Positions 49,034-56,993 of a DNA stretch of 64,000 bases are shown here, piece after piece. The stretch is from Bradyrhizobium sp. B097 (lineage in GTDB: Bacteria; Pseudomonadota; Alphaproteobacteria; Rhizobiales; Xanthobacteraceae). A program made the position numbers and the translations under genes. Under the pieces are notes generated by a model. That model saw nothing but the letters and a program-made list of their open reading frames with translations. It was not told the origin of the DNA and did no database searches. Location: NCBI RefSeq assembly GCF_038957035.1, contig NZ_CP152412.1:1360501-1424500 (forward strand), given 5' to 3'. Within the stretch, counting starts at the first letter, position 1, and every line of letters starts with the position of its first letter.

Positions 49034-49802
49034 CGCCGCTCTCGGATCACTCGGCCGCGGGCTGATCTTGCCGGCCGGGCTGCTGCTGACCTGGGAGGTC
49101 GCCAGCCATTCGGGCCTGGTCAACCGCCAATTCCTGCCGCCGCTCGAGCATGTGGGCGCCACAGCCTGGCAGGAGATGGCGAGCGGCGAGCTTCTAGAAG
49201 CGCTTGCCGCCAGCCTGCGGCGTGATCTTCTCGGATTTGCGCTCGGCTCCGGCGCCGGGGTGTTGATCGGGCTGTTGCTCGGCCTCTCCACAATCGCGGA
49301 CCGCGTCGTCATGACCTGGTTCAACGGGCTGAAGCAGATCGCGCTCCTGGCGTGGATCCCGCTGATCTCGCTCTGGTTCGGTTTCGACGAGATGGCGAAG
49401 ATCGTCTTCATCGGGCTCGCGGCGGCGATCCCCGTCATTCTCAACCTGGTCGAGGGTATTCACGCGACATCCCGCAAGCTGGTCGAAGTGGGTGAGATGT
49501 TTCGCTTCAACCGCGCGCAATTCATCCTTTATGTTTATCTTCCAGCGGCGATGCCGTCGCTGCTGACCGGGCTGCACCTTGCGCTGATCTATGGATGGCT
49601 TGCGACGATCGGCGCCGAATACTTCATGGCTGCCGGACCCGGTATCGGCGGCCTCATCATTGCCGGCCGCGAACGCTTCGACATGGATCTCGTGATGCTC
49701 GGTATCCTCGTCGTTGGCTCGGTTGGATTCCTGGTTGATCGCGGCGCAAGTTGGCTGGAGCGGCGATTGATCCCCTGGCATGGTGCTTCGGCGCGAGCCT
49801 GA
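49023..49802 (+). CDS. SsuC-type ABC permease, second of two
   Basis: This 259-residue permease overlaps the previous gene. GTG 49023 has GGCGGA six bases upstream; TTG 49017 is an alternative. It shows FLPPLEHVGATAWQEMASGELLEALAASLRRDLLGFALGSGAGVLIG, IALLAWIPLISLWFGFDEMAKIVFIG and the coupling loop TSRKLVEVGEMFRFNRAQFILYVYLPAAMPSLLTGL. It is the last gene of the importer. Confidence 0.9.
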   Translation: MPGSAALGSLGRGLILPAGLLLTWEVASHSGLVNRQFLPPLEHVGATAWQEMASGELLEALAASLRRDLLGFALGSGAGVLIGLLLGLSTIADRVVMTWFNGLKQIALLAWIPLISLWFGFDEMAKIVFIGLAAAIPVILNLVEGIHATSRKLVEVGEMFRFNRAQFILYVYLPAAMPSLLTGLHLALIYGWLATIGAEYFMAAGPGIGGLIIAGRERFDMDLVMLGILVVGSVGFLVDRGASWLERRLIPWHGASARA

Positions 49803-49901
49803 GCTACAATCATCAAGCCCAAAGGAACCTGGCCAAGCTAGCCAACGTGTCCTGGAGAAGCACGCATTCGGCGCTCTTGTCGAAAGATGAGGAGTTTTCA
49901 T

Positions 49902-50243
49902 ATGTCGGCTCTTCTTCCTCGTCGGCGCGTACTTGCCTCGGGGCGCCAGGCAACTGTGGTCACAAATCCTTGGGAACTGCCGAGAAAATTATGCATGTGT
50001 CGATGCCCCGTCCATGCCAATGCAACCCAACTTTATCGCGCACTTTGGAATGGGCTGAGCTGCAATTTTGTAGAGTTTGGATGGCGGCTCTGGATTACGT
50101 ATCCCCGTTGGTCCCGCGCCTCCTTCCTGAACTCGAGCGCACCCTGCGGCCCCGGTCCCCAGACTGGGGCCGTACCTTTTGCGGCTAACGAGAGTTGTTG
50201 CCCTGAGCTGAAAACCGGCAAGACGGCAACGCTTTTCTTCTGA
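49902..50243 (+). CDS. small ORF with a Cys-Met-Cys-Arg-Cys run, possible leader
   Basis: The 113-residue frame starts MSALLPRRRVLASG after GAGGAG (49889-49894) and contains KLCMCRCPVHAN, with three cysteine codons and one methionine codon within 49992-50006. No domain is recognisable and the later half is overlapped by a terminator-like hairpin, so only the first part may be meaningful. Cysteine-rich leader peptides regulate sulfur genes in some other bacteria, hence the interest. It may equally be a chance frame. Confidence 0.3.
   Translation: MSALLPRRRVLASGRQATVVTNPWELPRKLCMCRCPVHANATQLYRALWNGLSCNFVEFGWRLWITYPRWSRASFLNSSAPCGPGPQTGAVPFAANESCCPELKTGKTATLFF
50147..50180 (+). terminator. terminator-like hairpin (possible attenuator)
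   Basis: CGGCCCC (50147-50153) pairs with GGGGCCG (50166-50172) across a 12-base loop, and TACCTTTT follows. It could end transcription from the upstream Ssu importer or attenuate entry into the desaturase/sulfate genes. Confidence 0.5.
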
Positions 50244-50667
50244 TCACTGCGCCGGATCGGCGCGGGTTTGATGTTTGAAAATCCGGTAGATATCCACGGG
50301 CGCCCGCTGCCATTCCAAAAGTCGGCTGTGAGGGGCAACATTTCGCCTGCTGTACCGAGTGATCGCAGGCAAATCCTGCAGAGAGCTCGCGCGGTCAGTC
50401 GCTTCATCGCGGGCGAGTAGGCCAAAGTCGGAAATCCTGTTTCCTAATTCGCGGCTCAAGCAGGCGATGTATTCTCGCGAGCAACGCGCGACTAAAAAAC
50501 GCCGGCGCTGCAATGCAACGCCACTTTGATCGTACGATCATTCGGTAAATCATTCCGTTGACCCGGTCCGAAGCGGGCGACAAGGTCGCTGTCCGTCTTC
50601 GGATGTGCGCAGTCATGCTTTCGCGTCCCTGGAATCCCCCGTCCTGCTTGGCCGAAATGGAAGGTCG

Positions 50668-51723
50668 ATGCCCTCGCTTGAGCTTGAACACGTTCGGAGT
50701 GATCTGGTCACGAGCAAGATCTCGGCAAGCCGCCCCCCCGGTGACTGGTCCTACCTCGGCGTAGAGTTTCATGCCGACTCCTTGTTCGAGCGCCATGATG
50801 GGCCAACTTTCCTCGTAGCTGGTGGTGTCTACGGTAGCTGGCTGCTTCTGCTCCTGCTGCACCGCCAGGTCCCCTGGTACGTCATGGCGCCGGTCGCCGG
50901 TTATGTCATTCAATGGCATTTCTCCTTGCAGCACGAAGCGATCCACGGCATGCGGGGCGTGCCGAAATGGCTCCGCCGAGCACTGGTCTGGCCCCCGATC
51001 GGGATCTGGTTTCCGTTCGAGTTATATCGGCGTCTGCACTCGCAGCACCATCGCAACGGCTATCTCACCTATCCTGGTGAGGACACTGAATCGTACTATC
51101 ACGATGCAGAGGATTGGGAAGACTTCGGCGATCTCTCCCGGTGGCTGCTGACGATCAACCAGACCTTCCTCGGCCGGATCTGCATCGGACCGATCTTGTG
51201 CACGCCAAGGCTTTTCATCAAGGAGATGGCGAGGCTGGTCGCTGGCGAGACCGCCAACGCTGGCATCTGGTGCCGACACCTGATCGGCGTCGTGCTCGTC
51301 CTGCTTGTGGTCGAAGCCTTCGGCGTGAGCGTTCTGCAGTATCTGGCGGTGTTTGTTTATCCCGGCCTGATGTTCGGCATGATGCGCGGCTTTGTCGAGC
51401 ATCGGTGGGGTGAGCGGCCCGAGGAGCGAACCGCGGTCGTCGAGTCGAATTGGGTTTTCGGCATGCTGTTTCTGTGGAACAACCTCCACGCTGTCCATCA
51501 TACCTTTCCAACACTCCAGTGGTGGAAGGTGCCCCGGGTGTGGCGGCAGCATCGCGAATACATCAAGGCGCGTAACGGAGGATTCGTATTCCGGGGGTAC
51601 GGTGAGATCGCCCGGCGATGGCTGGTCAAGCCCGTATTCGTTCCAATTCACCCGCATCGCTTCGCGCCGGGCTCGGTTCGTCACCCCGACGCATCGATGC
51701 GCCAGCCCCCCGCGACGTATTGA
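50668..51723 (+). CDS. membrane fatty-acid-desaturase-family di-iron enzyme
   Basis: This 351-residue protein has the histidine boxes of membrane desaturases and hydroxylases: HEAIHG near residue 95, HSQHHRNG near 125, and HAVHHTFP near 278. Hydrophobic segments lie between them (FLVAGGVYGSWLLLLLL and LIGVVLVLLVVEAFG). Such enzymes insert double bonds or hydroxyl groups into lipids or carotenoids, using a di-iron centre in the membrane. ATG 50668 is preceded by GGAAGG. The PhnD-like gene starts 12 bases after it, an unusual partner. The substrate is unknown. Confidence 0.88.
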   Translation: MPSLELEHVRSDLVTSKISASRPPGDWSYLGVEFHADSLFERHDGPTFLVAGGVYGSWLLLLLLHRQVPWYVMAPVAGYVIQWHFSLQHEAIHGMRGVPKWLRRALVWPPIGIWFPFELYRRLHSQHHRNGYLTYPGEDTESYYHDAEDWEDFGDLSRWLLTINQTFLGRICIGPILCTPRLFIKEMARLVAGETANAGIWCRHLIGVVLVLLVVEAFGVSVLQYLAVFVYPGLMFGMMRGFVEHRWGERPEERTAVVESNWVFGMLFLWNNLHAVHHTFPTLQWWKVPRVWRQHREYIKARNGGFVFRGYGEIARRWLVKPVFVPIHPHRFAPGSVRHPDASMRQPPATY

Positions 51724-51734
51724 GGTCCACCGGT

Positions 51735-52565
51735 ATGCGCGGCCGCACTGAACCGGAGACACTGAGCGGGGCAGGTCGCATCCTGAACCTGCCGATGTAC
51801 GAGCTTCCCGAGATGGCGGCCGCCAATGACGCGTTCCTGGCTGAGCTGGAGCATCGGCTCGATAGCAAGGGGGTGAGGGCGGCCGGCCGCATTGCTGGCG
51901 AGGCGACGGACACTCAGCCGCATGTTCTCTTCACGCAGGTCTGCGGCTATCCGCTGTTGAAGTATCACGGCGATGAATACCGCGTCCTGGCGACTCCGCA
52001 TTATGCAATGCCCGGATGCGCAGGCTCGCATCACCGTGCCTTCGTCATGGTTCGGGCCGACGACGCCGCCGCCTCGCTCGCGGACCTGCGCGGGCGGGTG
52101 TTCGGCTGCAACAGCCTGTTCTCGAATACCGGAATGAACCTCCCCCGTCTGTCGTTTGCGCGGATCGCCGGCGGCAAGCCGTTCTTCTCCTCTGTCGTGG
52201 TGACGGGGGCTCATGTCGCAAGTCTTCAGAGGCTCGACGAGGCCACGATCGACGTCTGTTCGATCGACAGCGTGACGTGGGGATATTTTCGGCAGCTCCG
52301 GCCGACGGCCGCCACAAGATACCGGATCCTCACAGAGACGCTGCCGAGCCCGTCATTGCCGTTCGTGACGTCGGCCGCCACGACCGAGGCTGATGCCGCG
52401 GTGCTCGCAGAGACGCTGCGCGAGATGATGCGTGATCCGGGGATCAGCCATATCCGTGAGCCGCTGCGTTTGACCGACGTCTCCGCGCCGGACTTGGCCG
52501 CTTACTGGCGACTGATCGCGTACGAGGCGGAAGCGGCAGAGCTGGGTTACCCCGAATTGGCCTAG
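51735..52565 (+). CDS. PhnD-like binding-protein-fold protein without signal peptide
   Basis: This 276-residue protein resembles the phosphate/phosphonate binding-protein (PhnD) fold: LFTQVCGYPLLKYHGDEYRVLATPHYAMPGCAG, then AASLADLRGRVFGCNSLFSNTGMNLPRLSFARIAGGKPFFSSVVVTGAHVASLQRL and TIDVCSIDSVTWGYF. That block is the standard 'LRG-VFG-NS--S-SG' element. It starts without a hydrophobic leader, so it is likely cytoplasmic. It follows the desaturase and precedes the sulfate-binding protein by about 250 bases. It may be an intracellular sensor or enzyme derived from the fold. Confidence 0.78.
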   Translation: MRGRTEPETLSGAGRILNLPMYELPEMAAANDAFLAELEHRLDSKGVRAAGRIAGEATDTQPHVLFTQVCGYPLLKYHGDEYRVLATPHYAMPGCAGSHHRAFVMVRADDAAASLADLRGRVFGCNSLFSNTGMNLPRLSFARIAGGKPFFSSVVVTGAHVASLQRLDEATIDVCSIDSVTWGYFRQLRPTAATRYRILTETLPSPSLPFVTSAATTEADAAVLAETLREMMRDPGISHIREPLRLTDVSAPDLAAYWRLIAYEAEAAELGYPELA

Positions 52566-52814
52566 AGCTCACCGGTATCATGAGTGAGCGCCAGCCCCGA
52601 TCGAACCACCGTCAACGAACCGTTCGGCGCGAGGCGCAAGTCATTTGTTAGAGGCGCCATTTTCGAAGCATTCGTCTACGCGTGGCGCAGAATTTGACAT
52701 GGACAGCCGGTTGAACCGCACTACGATCGTTGGTCACTGCAATCCGTCACTTTTCAAAGAGAGGCGCACAGGTCGTCTCACGATTGACCGCTGTCGATTG
52801 GTCCGGAGGCCGTG

Positions 52815-53846
52815 GTGGGAGGCTCCCAAACTTGGGTGAATGTTGGCGCAGTGGTGGCCGCCCTCGCGGGCCTGTCGGCCATTGTGACCGTCAATCTTCC
52901 TGAAAAGGACGACCGCCAGATCGTGAATGTCTCCTATGATCCGACTCGCGAACTGTACCAGGCCATCAATCCCCTGTTTGACGCGGCCTATGCCCGGGAG
53001 ACGGGACGCCATCTACGTGTGGTGCAATCACATGGCGGGTCTTCGCGTCAGGCGCACAAGGTGGCCAATGGCGAGCAGCCGGCCGACGTTGTGACGCTCG
53101 GGTTGGCCTCTGATATCGAGACGTTGCGCAAGCGGGGCCTTGTCGAGCCGGGTTGGGCTGATAAGTTTCCCAATCATGCGGTGCCCTATGCCTCGACCAT
53201 CGTCTTCGTCGTCAGGCACGGTAATCCACATCAAATCAGGGACTGGCCGGATCTGCTCGCCCCACAGCTGGAAGTCGTGATGCCCGACCCTCGGACGTCG
53301 GGGAACGGCAAGCTCGCGTCGCTGGCGGCCTGGGCTGCGACCATCACGCGAGGCGGGACGCAGGACGATGCAGTCGCTTTCCTCCGTGCGCTGTTCCGAC
53401 AGGTCCCTGTGTTTGACGAGGGCGCGAGGGGCGCAGCGTTGCGCTTTGCGAACCCAGATGGCGGCGACGTGCATCTCACCTGGGAAAACGAGGCGATCCG
53501 CGAGGTAGCCGCTTCAAACGGTGCTCTCGAGATCGTCTATCCTCCAGTCAGCATTCTCGCCGAGCCGTCCGTTGCCGTGATAAGCAATGACAGGGTGCGC
53601 AAGGCGAGCCTCGCCGATGCCCGGACCTATCTGTCGTTCCTGTTCAGCGATGCCGGGCAGGAGACGATCGCACGGCTCGGATACCGGCCCTACAAGACAG
53701 AGATCGCGCAGAAGATCGGCGTGGTCTTCCCCTCCATCAAGCTCATACCGGTCAGCTCCATCGCAAAGGACTGGAGCGACCTGCAGGACAGGTTCTTCGC
53801 GGAAGACGGCGTCGTGGAAGCCGCCTTTGCATTGCGGAACAAATGA
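52815..53846 (+). CDS. sbp: sulfate-binding protein (Sbp/CysP-type)
   Basis: This 343-residue protein matches Sbp/CysP. NVSYDPTRELYQAINPLFDAAYARETGRHLRVVQSHGGSSRQAHKVANGEQPADVVTLGLASDIETL contains the sulfate-pocket SHGGSSRQ. PDPRTSGNGKLASLAAWA and HLTWENEA are also diagnostic. The N-terminal hydrophobic segment (VGAVVAALAGLSAIVTV) should export it. GTG 52815 lies five bases after GGAGG; GTG 52812 is also possible. It overlaps the SulP gene by 4 bases, and no CysTWA importer genes are present, so it may feed SulP instead. Confidence 0.9.
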   Translation: MGGSQTWVNVGAVVAALAGLSAIVTVNLPEKDDRQIVNVSYDPTRELYQAINPLFDAAYARETGRHLRVVQSHGGSSRQAHKVANGEQPADVVTLGLASDIETLRKRGLVEPGWADKFPNHAVPYASTIVFVVRHGNPHQIRDWPDLLAPQLEVVMPDPRTSGNGKLASLAAWAATITRGGTQDDAVAFLRALFRQVPVFDEGARGAALRFANPDGGDVHLTWENEAIREVAASNGALEIVYPPVSILAEPSVAVISNDRVRKASLADARTYLSFLFSDAGQETIARLGYRPYKTEIAQKIGVVFPSIKLIPVSSIAKDWSDLQDRFFAEDGVVEAAFALRNK

Positions 53847-55588
53847 TGGGCGGGATCAGTTACGGCCCGCAGACATTGCGGCGCGACGTCATCGCCGGTC
53901 TCACCGTCGCCGCGATCTCGCTGCCGCAAGCAATGGCTTATGCGCTTCTGGCAGGCGTTGACCCCCGTTATGGCCTTTATTCCGCGATCCTGATCACAGC
54001 CGTCGCCTCGGTATTCGGATCGTCGTCGCACCTCATCAACGGTCCGACCAGTGCAATCTCGCTGGTCGTGTTCAGCGCGCTCTCGATCTTCGACGCCGAT
54101 CAGAGGATCGAGGCAGCAGAGGCCATGTTCCTGCTTGCAGCCTTGGTCGGCACGATCCAGATCGCTATCGCAGTTTTGCGGCTCGGGGATCTCACGCGCT
54201 ACATTTCGGAATCAGTCATTCTTGGTTTCATGAGCGCCGCCGCGCTGCTGCTGGCCTTGGCACAGATCAGCAATGCACTGGGCGTACGCGACAAGGGGAC
54301 GGGTGCCCAGCACATCTTGTCTCGGCTCTGGTTGACGCTTGCGACCGGCGACACCATTAACATGAAGGCCGTAGTTGTAACGCTCGTGACGCTCGTACTG
54401 GCGGTGTCGCTTCGGCATGTCGTGCGGCGCAATCGATGGCCGCAGTTCGACATGCTGGCCGTTCTGGTGGTCGTCGCGACCGGAGCCTATTTTGCCGGCT
54501 GGACCGTGCCCGCTGGCGATGGCAAGACGGCAATCGGAATCGCCGGCGCGGTGCCCGCCGACCTGCCATCCTTCCATATTCCGAAAGTGCAGTTGAGGTG
54601 GGCGCTCGATCTTTTCTCCGACAGTGTGGCGATCGCCTTCCTGGGACTGCTGGAGGCGCTCGCCATCGCCAAGTCTATCGCCCATCAAACGCGACAGCCG
54701 TTGGACTTCAACCGGCAGTGTCTTGCCGAGGGACTTGCCAATCTGTCGGGAGGTCTTTTTCAGTGCCTACCCGGATCAGGTTCGCTGTCTCGCTCGGCGA
54801 TCAATTTCCAGGCGGGAGCCGCGACGCGCTTCTCGGGTATGTTGACCGCGACGTTCGTTGCGATCGCCGTGATCGCATTCGCGCCGCTTGCGCGCTACGT
54901 GCCGAAGCCCGCGCTCGCCGCGCTCTTGTTGTTGACCGCGTCGCGCCTGGTTGACTTCAAGCGTATCTCGTACGCCCTGCGTGCGTCGCGTGTGGATGCC
55001 GGCGTCATCGTGATAACTGCTCTGTCGGCGATAGCATTCGGCCTCGATCTCGCGATCATCATCGGTGTCGTGCTGTCGATCGCGTTATTCGTGCCGCGCG
55101 CAGCGAAGATTAGGGCCGCAGAGCTCGTTGTCGACGACGACGATGTGGTGCGGGAGCGGTTGCCAGCCGAGCCTTCAAATCGCGGGTTTCTGTTCTACGA
55201 TCTCGAAGGCGAACTGTTCTTCGGTGCCGGCCCGGAATTGCACAAGGTGCTCGATCTGATCTTGCACCAGGCCTCGGGCGAAAAAGCGGGGCACATCTTG
55301 TTGCGTCTCAAGCGCGTGCGCAATCCGGATGTCGTCAGCCTCGAACATTTCGAGCAGTTTCTCAAGGACGCGCGCAACGCCGGCATCGAGGTCTGGCTGG
55401 CCGGTCTTCGTCCCGATTTGCTGGCGGCATTCGACCGCCTGGGCTTCGCAGACTGGATCAAGTCCGATCACATCTTTGCGCAGGGCGCGGACGAGGACTC
55501 GGCCACACTGGCGGCCGTGAGGCAGATCAGGTCGGAGCTGCAAGAGCAGGCGGCGAACGTCCGATCGCGATTGTATTATCGCGTATGA
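53843..55588 (+). CDS. SulP-family anion permease with STAS domain
   Basis: This 581-residue SulP/SLC26 transporter has LRRDVIAGLTVAAISLPQAMAYALLAGVDPRYGLYSAILITAVASVFGSSSHLINGPTSAISLVV, the family hallmark. About twelve membrane segments follow, and a C-terminal STAS domain begins near residue 440 (GFLFYDLEGELFFGAGPELHKVLD). Such permeases move sulfate, bicarbonate or other anions across the inner membrane. Its 4-base overlap with the sulfate-binding gene argues for sulfate or a related oxyanion. Confidence 0.9.
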   Translation: MMGGISYGPQTLRRDVIAGLTVAAISLPQAMAYALLAGVDPRYGLYSAILITAVASVFGSSSHLINGPTSAISLVVFSALSIFDADQRIEAAEAMFLLAALVGTIQIAIAVLRLGDLTRYISESVILGFMSAAALLLALAQISNALGVRDKGTGAQHILSRLWLTLATGDTINMKAVVVTLVTLVLAVSLRHVVRRNRWPQFDMLAVLVVVATGAYFAGWTVPAGDGKTAIGIAGAVPADLPSFHIPKVQLRWALDLFSDSVAIAFLGLLEALAIAKSIAHQTRQPLDFNRQCLAEGLANLSGGLFQCLPGSGSLSRSAINFQAGAATRFSGMLTATFVAIAVIAFAPLARYVPKPALAALLLLTASRLVDFKRISYALRASRVDAGVIVITALSAIAFGLDLAIIIGVVLSIALFVPRAAKIRAAELVVDDDDVVRERLPAEPSNRGFLFYDLEGELFFGAGPELHKVLDLILHQASGEKAGHILLRLKRVRNPDVVSLEHFEQFLKDARNAGIEVWLAGLRPDLLAAFDRLGFADWIKSDHIFAQGADEDSATLAAVRQIRSELQEQAANVRSRLYYRV

Positions 55589-55792
55589 TCGCAGTTGACG
55601 CTGCGAACGTCTCAGGGCTGCGTTATCATTCGTGGATCCATCCGACGTTGCAAGGATGCCGCCATTCGAAGCGCTCGCGAAACACGATTCCTTCTATCGT
55701 CGCAGTCAACTTTGGTTTGACGTTTTATTGCGTACAAAGACGTTTTTCCTCAATATCCAAGCGTTCCTCGACGGTGCAAGGAGGTCTCTACA

Positions 55793-55987
55793 ATGAATCT
55801 GGCGACGCTTGCGGGTCGTGCTCTTCGTGCCTTTACTCCGTCGCGAACGTGGAGGCGCGCGGCCGCGCTTGCCGTTTCCGCCGCCGTACTCGTCGCTGCC
55901 CCAGCGTTGTCCGCGCCGGCTTTACAGAACGGCGCGGTTCGTCAGCTCATCAAGGACAAACTGCCCGGAGAGCTGCCTGCGTTCTAG
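55793..55987 (+). pseudogene. internally deleted MetQ-like gene: signal peptide joined to the last residues
   Basis: This intact 64-codon frame has a strong RBS (AAGGAGG) and an N-terminal signal sequence (RAAALAVSAAVLVAAPALSAPA). It then ends NGAVRQLIKDKLPGELPAF, which matches the terminal residues of the MetQ-like gene at the left edge (RQLIKDKLPGQIPAF). The whole ligand-binding body is missing, so an in-frame deletion of about 230 codons is the simplest explanation. The frame is undamaged, so a secreted mini-peptide could still be produced. Whether it has a function is unknown. Confidence 0.7.
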
Positions 55988-56086
55988 CGGATACGGTAGC
56001 TCCATGGCGAAGACAACGAAAGTGCGCGGTGCAACGGGCGCACGATCTGATCGACAAGACCTATCTCGGCGTACGAGGTGAGCAAC

Positions 56087-56434
56087 ATGAGCAAGGATCA
56101 GCTATTCCTTCTGAAGCCCGGATTCGAAGACCCGGCGCAGGCCGGCAAGTTCTTCGTCTGTCCGCACTGCAATGCGATCGAAGGTCTCCTCGCATCATTT
56201 CCGGGTCTGGCCACGCAGATCGAGGTTCAGCGTTTGCCGTTCGCGCGACCGCGAAGTCCGATCGTCGAAATTCTCGGTGAGTTGCATCAGTCGTTACCCG
56301 TGCTGGTTTTCGACCAAAGTGGGCCGGTGCCCGAGGACGCTGGCGTTGTCAATGGCCGGCGGTTCATCGATTCGTCAGAGCGCATCCTTCGATATCTGGC
56401 CGAACGGTACTCCTTTCCATATGTCCATCAGTGA
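56087..56434 (+). CDS. DUF3088-family protein
   Basis: This 115-residue protein starts MSKDQLFLLKPGFEDPAQAGKFFVCPHCNAIEGLLASFP. It contains RPRSPIVEILGELHQSLPVLVF and RRFIDSSERILRYLAERY. The layout (CPxC-like cysteine pair near residue 26, then a thioredoxin-like strand order) agrees with DUF3088, whose members look like reduced thioredoxin-fold proteins of unknown function. ATG 56087 has AGGTGA upstream; a GTG at 56078 is also in frame. It follows the deleted MetQ-like gene by 99 bases. Confidence 0.75.
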   Translation: MSKDQLFLLKPGFEDPAQAGKFFVCPHCNAIEGLLASFPGLATQIEVQRLPFARPRSPIVEILGELHQSLPVLVFDQSGPVPEDAGVVNGRRFIDSSERILRYLAERYSFPYVHQ

Positions 56435-56494
56435 AGTGTATCGATAATTCTGCCGTCGTGATCGGCCATGGAGGCGAAGCGCGATCGGCCTCGA

Positions 56495-56596
56495 AGGTGG
56501 CACACCGCCTTTACACCGTTGACCGCCAGTCGATCCACTGCGTTTTCACCGATTTGGCTGGCACGTCACTCATAAAATGCGCGGATCTCCTCGCGC
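56495..56596 (-). pseudogene. fragment of a SnoaL-like gene with an internal stop
   Basis: These 102 bases match 1828-1929 inside the SnoaL-like gene, roughly four-fifths identical by eye. The longest identical run is CACTCATAAAATGCGCGGATCTC minus a few flanking changes. The in-frame reading gives REEIRAFYE-stop-RASQIGENAVDRL, where a TGA replaces the Trp codon of the intact gene. The 5' half of the gene is absent. Confidence 0.75.
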
Positions 56597-56597
56597 T

Positions 56598-56732
56598 CAA
56601 ACGGCTTTGCCCGCTGCCTTGTTCCGCGCACATCGTTGGGCGTGCAAGCCCTTGATTTGGCGAGCCTGGGCTACTGTGCATGGGGTTGTTTTCGCCGTTT
56701 TGGTGAGGAACCCGGTTACGCCGGGCGCTGAT
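56598..56732. repeat. dispersed non-coding repeat, right copy
   Basis: It matches 2245-2384 in the same orientation, sharing CAAACGGCTT, GTGCAAGCCCTTGAT and a longer core ending CGCCGTTTTGG. Here it abuts the SnoaL fragment directly, whereas about 315 bases lie between the two elements at the left end. Confidence 0.75.
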
Positions 56733-56993
56733 GTTGCGGCGGCGTATCTGACCGGCGCCGCGGCGACATTTTTCGGCGACGTTGAGCAACGCTGTTTTCA
56801 TTGCTCGTCGCAAAGCGACATGAACTCTCTCTGTTTGAAGCAAACTTTGCGATCGACGCAATCGGATGCTGGACTTAGCATTTCGGACAGGAGGTCGTGC
56901 CTTGAGGAGCGCTCCGTTGAACACGACAGGTGCTCTGCGCCGTGCGGGTAAGCTGGGTATATGCGACTACAGTGCAAAGCAGGAATGCGCATC

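Larger units (their letters stand above)
49803..50667. other. long intergenic region with possible leader ORF and terminator
   Basis: These 865 bases between the Ssu importer and the desaturase hold no gene I can defend strongly. Structure seen: a well-placed small ORF at 49902, and a GC-rich hairpin with T-run at 50147-50180. Weak minus-strand frames show a faint resemblance to regulators. The promoter for the desaturase/sulfate group should lie in the right half. Confidence 0.5.
56435..56993. other. decayed intergenic region with a SnoaL fragment and a repeat
   Basis: It contains the SnoaL-like fragment (56495-56596) and the second repeat copy (56598-56732). About 260 bases follow with no recognisable gene before the binding protein at 56994. 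Confidence 0.6.

Noticed and set aside
50244..50513. Minus-strand frame faintly like the dimerisation helix of Crp/Fnr (FixK) regulators
   Set aside because: A few residues (LLARDEATDRASSL) fit but there is no recognisable DNA-binding helix and no cAMP-type domain. The match is too weak to call even a pseudogene.
52567..52589. Inverted repeat GCTCAC/GTGAGC after the PhnD-like gene
   Set aside because: It is a six-base stem with an 11-base loop and no T-run, which is not enough to support a terminator.
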